From the NCBI GenBank assembly GCA_002418865.1, contig DIEY01000004.1, positions 1 to 17,674 on the forward strand: DNA of 17,674 nt. Direction: 5' to 3'. Shown here in pieces: positions 16,151 to 17,674 of the stretch. Made by a program: the position numbers and the translations under genes. Below the pieces are notes generated by a model. The model had not been told where the DNA came from. It was given only the letters and a program-made list of their open reading frames with translations, and ran no database searches. How positions within the stretch are numbered: the first letter of the stretch is position 1; every line of letters begins with the position of its first letter. The DNA is from Bacteroidales bacterium UBA5762 (lineage in GTDB: Bacteria; Bacteroidota; Bacteroidia; Bacteroidales; TTA-H9).

Positions 16151-16178
16151 TATGGAGAGTGATATCCATAAATTTTTA
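16151..16178 (+). terminator. Probable intrinsic terminator after the deacetylase gene
   Basis: Arms TATGGA (16151-16156) and TCCATA (16165-16170) form a six-base stem around an eight-base loop, followed by AATTTTTAT. It starts 11 bases after the deacetylase stop. The stem is short and AT-rich, so termination may be partial, but the position fits the end of the PUL transcript and separates it from the toxin-antitoxin module. Confidence 0.45.
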
Positions 16179-16189
16179 TCTATTATTTG

Positions 16190-16220
16190 ATTGGAACTTG
16201 CTCTTTTTTATATAGATTTG
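16190..16220 (+). promoter_or_regulatory. Promoter of the toxin-antitoxin module
   Basis: ATTG (16190-16193) is followed after exactly 19 bases by TAGATTTG (16213-16220), a full match to the Bacteroidota -7 consensus TAnnTTTG. The ATG of the antitoxin gene is 17 bases beyond it, giving a very short leader. This arrangement also supports the ATG at 16238 over the TTG at 16187, which lies upstream of the promoter. Confidence 0.6.
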
Positions 16221-16237
16221 CAATAAATTTAAATTCA

Positions 16238-16912
16238 ATGGCTTTCAAAAATGATCATTACATAGGCTATGGTGTATATACTGTCTCAGATGTTTCTAAG
16301 ATATTGAAATTGCCATATCAAAAAGTGCACACATGGATTAATAAATATTGGGACGGTATTTTAGCGTCTGAACTAAATACACCCTACTCAGTCAATATTG
16401 CATCTATAAAAACCATTAATTTCCATGCTTTAATTGAATTTTACATTTTATTCCTACTGGGTGAATCTGGCGTAAAAACAAGAAAGGTTTTAGATGCTCA
16501 TATTGAATTATCTCAATTATTTCAAACAAAATATCCATTTGCACAAAAAAATATAATAGAAAATATCAATACCGACGGACAGAGGATTTATTTTAACTTC
16601 AACGACTCTTATTTGCCTTTAGATGGCACCAAGCAGTTAAATTTAAAATTTATTGAAATCTTTTTCAAGAATCTTGAATTTGAAGAGGATTTGCTGGCTT
16701 CGAAATTTTGGCCGATGGGTAAAAAAAGTAGCATCGTTTTAGATCCAGAGCGTCAAATGGGCCAACCGGTTATCAAGTATACTAATATCTCACCAGCAAC
16801 ATTGTATAATCTTTATAGAGGAGGGGAATCACCGGATTTTATAGCATATTTATACGAGATTGATTTAAAGTCGGTTATAGACGCTATAGACTTTTGTAAA
16901 TCAGCAGCATGA
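16238..16912 (+). CDS. HTH plus DUF433 protein, probable antitoxin (VapB45-like)
   Basis: Protein of 224 residues from ATG 16238. Residues about 10-35 (GVYTVSDVSKILKLPYQKVHTWI) form a MerR-like helix-turn-helix for DNA binding. The middle (about 60-150) is helical and unassigned. Residues about 158-224 match the DUF433 domain (SIVLDPERQMGQPVIKYTNI, then SPATLYNLYRGGESPDFIAY). DUF433 proteins are commonly encoded next to Mut7-C/PIN-like toxins, as here, where the stop overlaps the next start as ATGA. Expected role: neutralise the downstream ribonuclease and repress the shared promoter. By eye the gene is more AT-rich than the PUL genes and has its own promoter, which fits separate acquisition. 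A longer form from TTG 16187 is possible but would start before the predicted promoter. Confidence 0.78.
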   Translation: MAFKNDHYIGYGVYTVSDVSKILKLPYQKVHTWINKYWDGILASELNTPYSVNIASIKTINFHALIEFYILFLLGESGVKTRKVLDAHIELSQLFQTKYPFAQKNIIENINTDGQRIYFNFNDSYLPLDGTKQLNLKFIEIFFKNLEFEEDLLASKFWPMGKKSSIVLDPERQMGQPVIKYTNISPATLYNLYRGGESPDFIAYLYEIDLKSVIDAIDFCKSAA

Positions 16913-17319
16913 TAATATATATCGATGAAAATTTGCCGCCTGTCTTGGCAAAAGGGCTGGATATTCTTCAAACACCTCTTAACGCAAAAGCAAGAGAGCC
17001 AATTAATGTACGCTCGTTGACTGATGATTTTGGGAAAGGCTCCAAAGATGAAGAATGGATTCCCCAAGCCGGGGAGGGAGAGGCCTGTATCATTACACAA
17101 GATTACAATATACAAAGGAAAAAAATCCAAAAAACACTATACGAAGAATATAAATTAGGCATGTTCTTTTTTCGTCCCCCATCAAAATCGGGATTTAATT
17201 ATTGGGAAATGGTAAAATTAATAATCAAGCATTGGGAAAAAATCACACACATTGCTTTAACAGAAAAAAGACCATTCTCTTATAGTGCCAGCGCTAAAGG
17301 AAATTTAGAAAAAATATAA
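16909..17319 (+). CDS. PIN-like VapC45/Mut7-C-type protein, probable toxin ribonuclease
   Basis: Cytoplasmic protein of 136 residues. It begins MIIYIDENLPP (D6, E7), continues with GKGSKDEEWIPQA (D47, E48, E49) and ACIITQDYNIQRKK (D65), then KLGMFFFRPPSKSG and a C-terminal RPFSY. The order of acidic residues and the surrounding words fit the PIN-like VapC45 group (VapC45/DUF5615-type), in which the acidic residues coordinate magnesium for RNA cleavage. It overlaps the DUF433 gene by four bases, the usual arrangement for translationally coupled antitoxin-toxin pairs. The reading frame is intact and all candidate catalytic acids are present, so it is probably active. The RNA target is unknown. 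Confidence 0.78.
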   Translation: MIIYIDENLPPVLAKGLDILQTPLNAKAREPINVRSLTDDFGKGSKDEEWIPQAGEGEACIITQDYNIQRKKIQKTLYEEYKLGMFFFRPPSKSGFNYWEMVKLIIKHWEKITHIALTEKRPFSYSASAKGNLEKI

Positions 17320-17335
17320 AGTATGGTGCAGATAC

Positions 17336-17357
17336 AAATGATTCCTTGGAATCATTT
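17336..17357. repeat. Perfect 22-base inverted repeat after the toxin gene
   Basis: AAATGATTCC (17336-17345) and GGAATCATTT (17348-17357) are perfect 10-base arms around TT, starting 17 bases after the toxin stop. There is no T-tract on either strand, so it is a poor intrinsic terminator. With only two spacer bases it is more like a protein-binding or recombination site. It lies between the toxin-antitoxin module and the right HAD remnant, that is, at the right edge of the flanked segment. Confidence 0.55.
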
Positions 17358-17386
17358 AAAACAGCAAAACTTGGTAGCCAGCTCTC

Positions 17387-17517
17387 TGTAACTGTCAAAG
17401 ACAAAATCAGCTCCGGCATTTTTTAAGGTAGCGGCATGGAATCTTCAATGATGGTGGTCGCCTCTCGGAGTCGATCACAACCCCGTCCAGATCAAAAAAA
17501 ATCGTTTTTATCAGCAT
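17387..17517 (-). pseudogene. HAD-superfamily phosphatase remnant, copy 2
   Basis: The minus-strand ATG at 17515-17517 starts MLIKTIFFDLDGVVIDSER, the intact first HAD motif of a beta-phosphoglucomutase-like phosphatase. The frame then hits the same deletion junction as copy 1 and runs out of frame through what was the IEDS block, with a further 64-base deletion. The recognisable C-terminal words (AGADFVFDSY) survive in another frame near 17387-17420. Unlike copy 1 it keeps the ATG and an undamaged first motif, but no functional enzyme can be made. Confidence 0.8.
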
Positions 17518-17520
17518 ATC
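17387..17520. repeat. Right copy of the 17-kb-spaced direct repeat (HAD gene fragment)
   Basis: Same orientation as 99-295 and closely similar in both shared blocks, but lacking the 64 bases equivalent to 150-213. The similarity stops just after the HAD stop-side end (17387). On the other side it becomes patchy just beyond the HAD start, where both copies still share a CAATAA stop word a few bases upstream. Confidence 0.9.
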
Positions 17521-17521
17521 G

Positions 17522-17674
17522 TTATTGGCCATCCAACTCCATAAGAACGTTTCGCAACATCGCTATCCGGGAGGCGTATAATAAAGATTGTAATACTCCG
17601 ATATGCTCATCCAAATTGTCATCCAATTCAAATTCATCCTCAACATCGTAGTAGAGACTTTCCAATCCCGCCAA
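17522..17674 (-). CDS. C-terminal 50 residues of an unidentified protein, cut by window end
   Basis: The minus strand is open from the window edge to a TAA at 17522-17524. It gives LAGLESLYYDVEDEFELDD, then a helical-looking LLYASRIAMLRNVLMELDGQ. The TAA is four bases before the HAD start, so the two genes probably formed an operon. The acidic stretch followed by a helix does not identify a family. The 5' part lies outside the window. It could also be a chance open frame, although its composition and its tight spacing to the HAD gene favour a real gene. Confidence 0.5.
   Translation of the reverse strand: MAGLESLYYDVEDEFELDDNLDEHIGVLQSLLYASRIAMLRNVLMELDGQ

Noticed and set aside
17436..17651. 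71-residue ORF on the plus strand
   Set aside because: It is antisense to the HAD remnant and the truncated minus-strand gene, whose frames encode a recognisable HAD motif; its Ser/Asn-rich translation is low-complexity.
1..17674. CRISPR arrays, tRNA or rRNA genes, and transposase genes
   Set aside because: None was seen on either strand: no regularly spaced repeats, no tRNA-like cloverleaf ending in CCA, and no transposase motif. The HAD fragment repeats have no insertion-sequence ends that I can recognise.

Overview
The window looks like a chromosomal segment of a Bacteroidota bacterium, most likely of the order Bacteroidales. The evidence is a SusC/SusD pair, a FecR-type anti-sigma factor carrying a DUF4974-like C-terminus next to an ECF sigma factor, lipoproteins with acidic residues after the lipidated Cys, promoters of the TTTG-N19-TAnnTTTG kind, and a lack of strong Shine-Dalgarno sequences. 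The genus cannot be fixed from the sequence alone.

Layout. Positions 1-360 (minus strand) hold a degraded HAD-superfamily phosphatase gene with a tiny ORF in front of it. Positions 405-705 hold a well-spaced promoter followed by a broken fragment that faintly resembles the N-terminus of a family 2 glycoside hydrolase, and then a secreted Dcr2-type metallophosphoesterase (702-1685). Positions 2002-15150 are a polysaccharide utilization locus (PUL), all on the plus strand: ECF sigma factor, FecR anti-sigma factor, a SusC transporter with an STN signalling domain, SusD, a SusE-position surface lipoprotein, a secreted GH42-like glycosidase, a ROK-family sugar kinase, an MFS sugar transporter and a COG4821/UPF0309-type SIS protein. 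A secreted NodB-fold deacetylase follows (15346-16140). Next is a two-gene toxin-antitoxin-like module: an HTH plus DUF433 protein and a VapC45/Mut7-C-like PIN protein (16238-17319). A second degraded copy of the same HAD gene lies at about 17387-17520 (minus), behind the C-terminal end of a minus-strand gene that runs off the window.

How it fits together (inference from family knowledge). Glycan loading of SusCD would be sensed by the STN domain of SusC and passed through FecR to the ECF sigma factor, which would raise susCD expression. Oligosaccharides imported by SusCD, helped by the surface lipoprotein, would be cut in the periplasm by the GH42-like enzyme and possibly N-deacetylated by the NodB protein. 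The MFS carrier would move the released sugar into the cytoplasm, where the ROK kinase and the SIS protein would handle it. The kinase and the SIS protein both lack hallmark active-site residues of their families, which points to an unusual sugar or intermediate.

The most striking structural feature is that roughly 17 kb of phosphoesterase, PUL, deacetylase and toxin-antitoxin genes sits between two directly repeated HAD pseudogenes. Both pseudogenes carry the same internal deletion junction, so they descend from one already broken gene.
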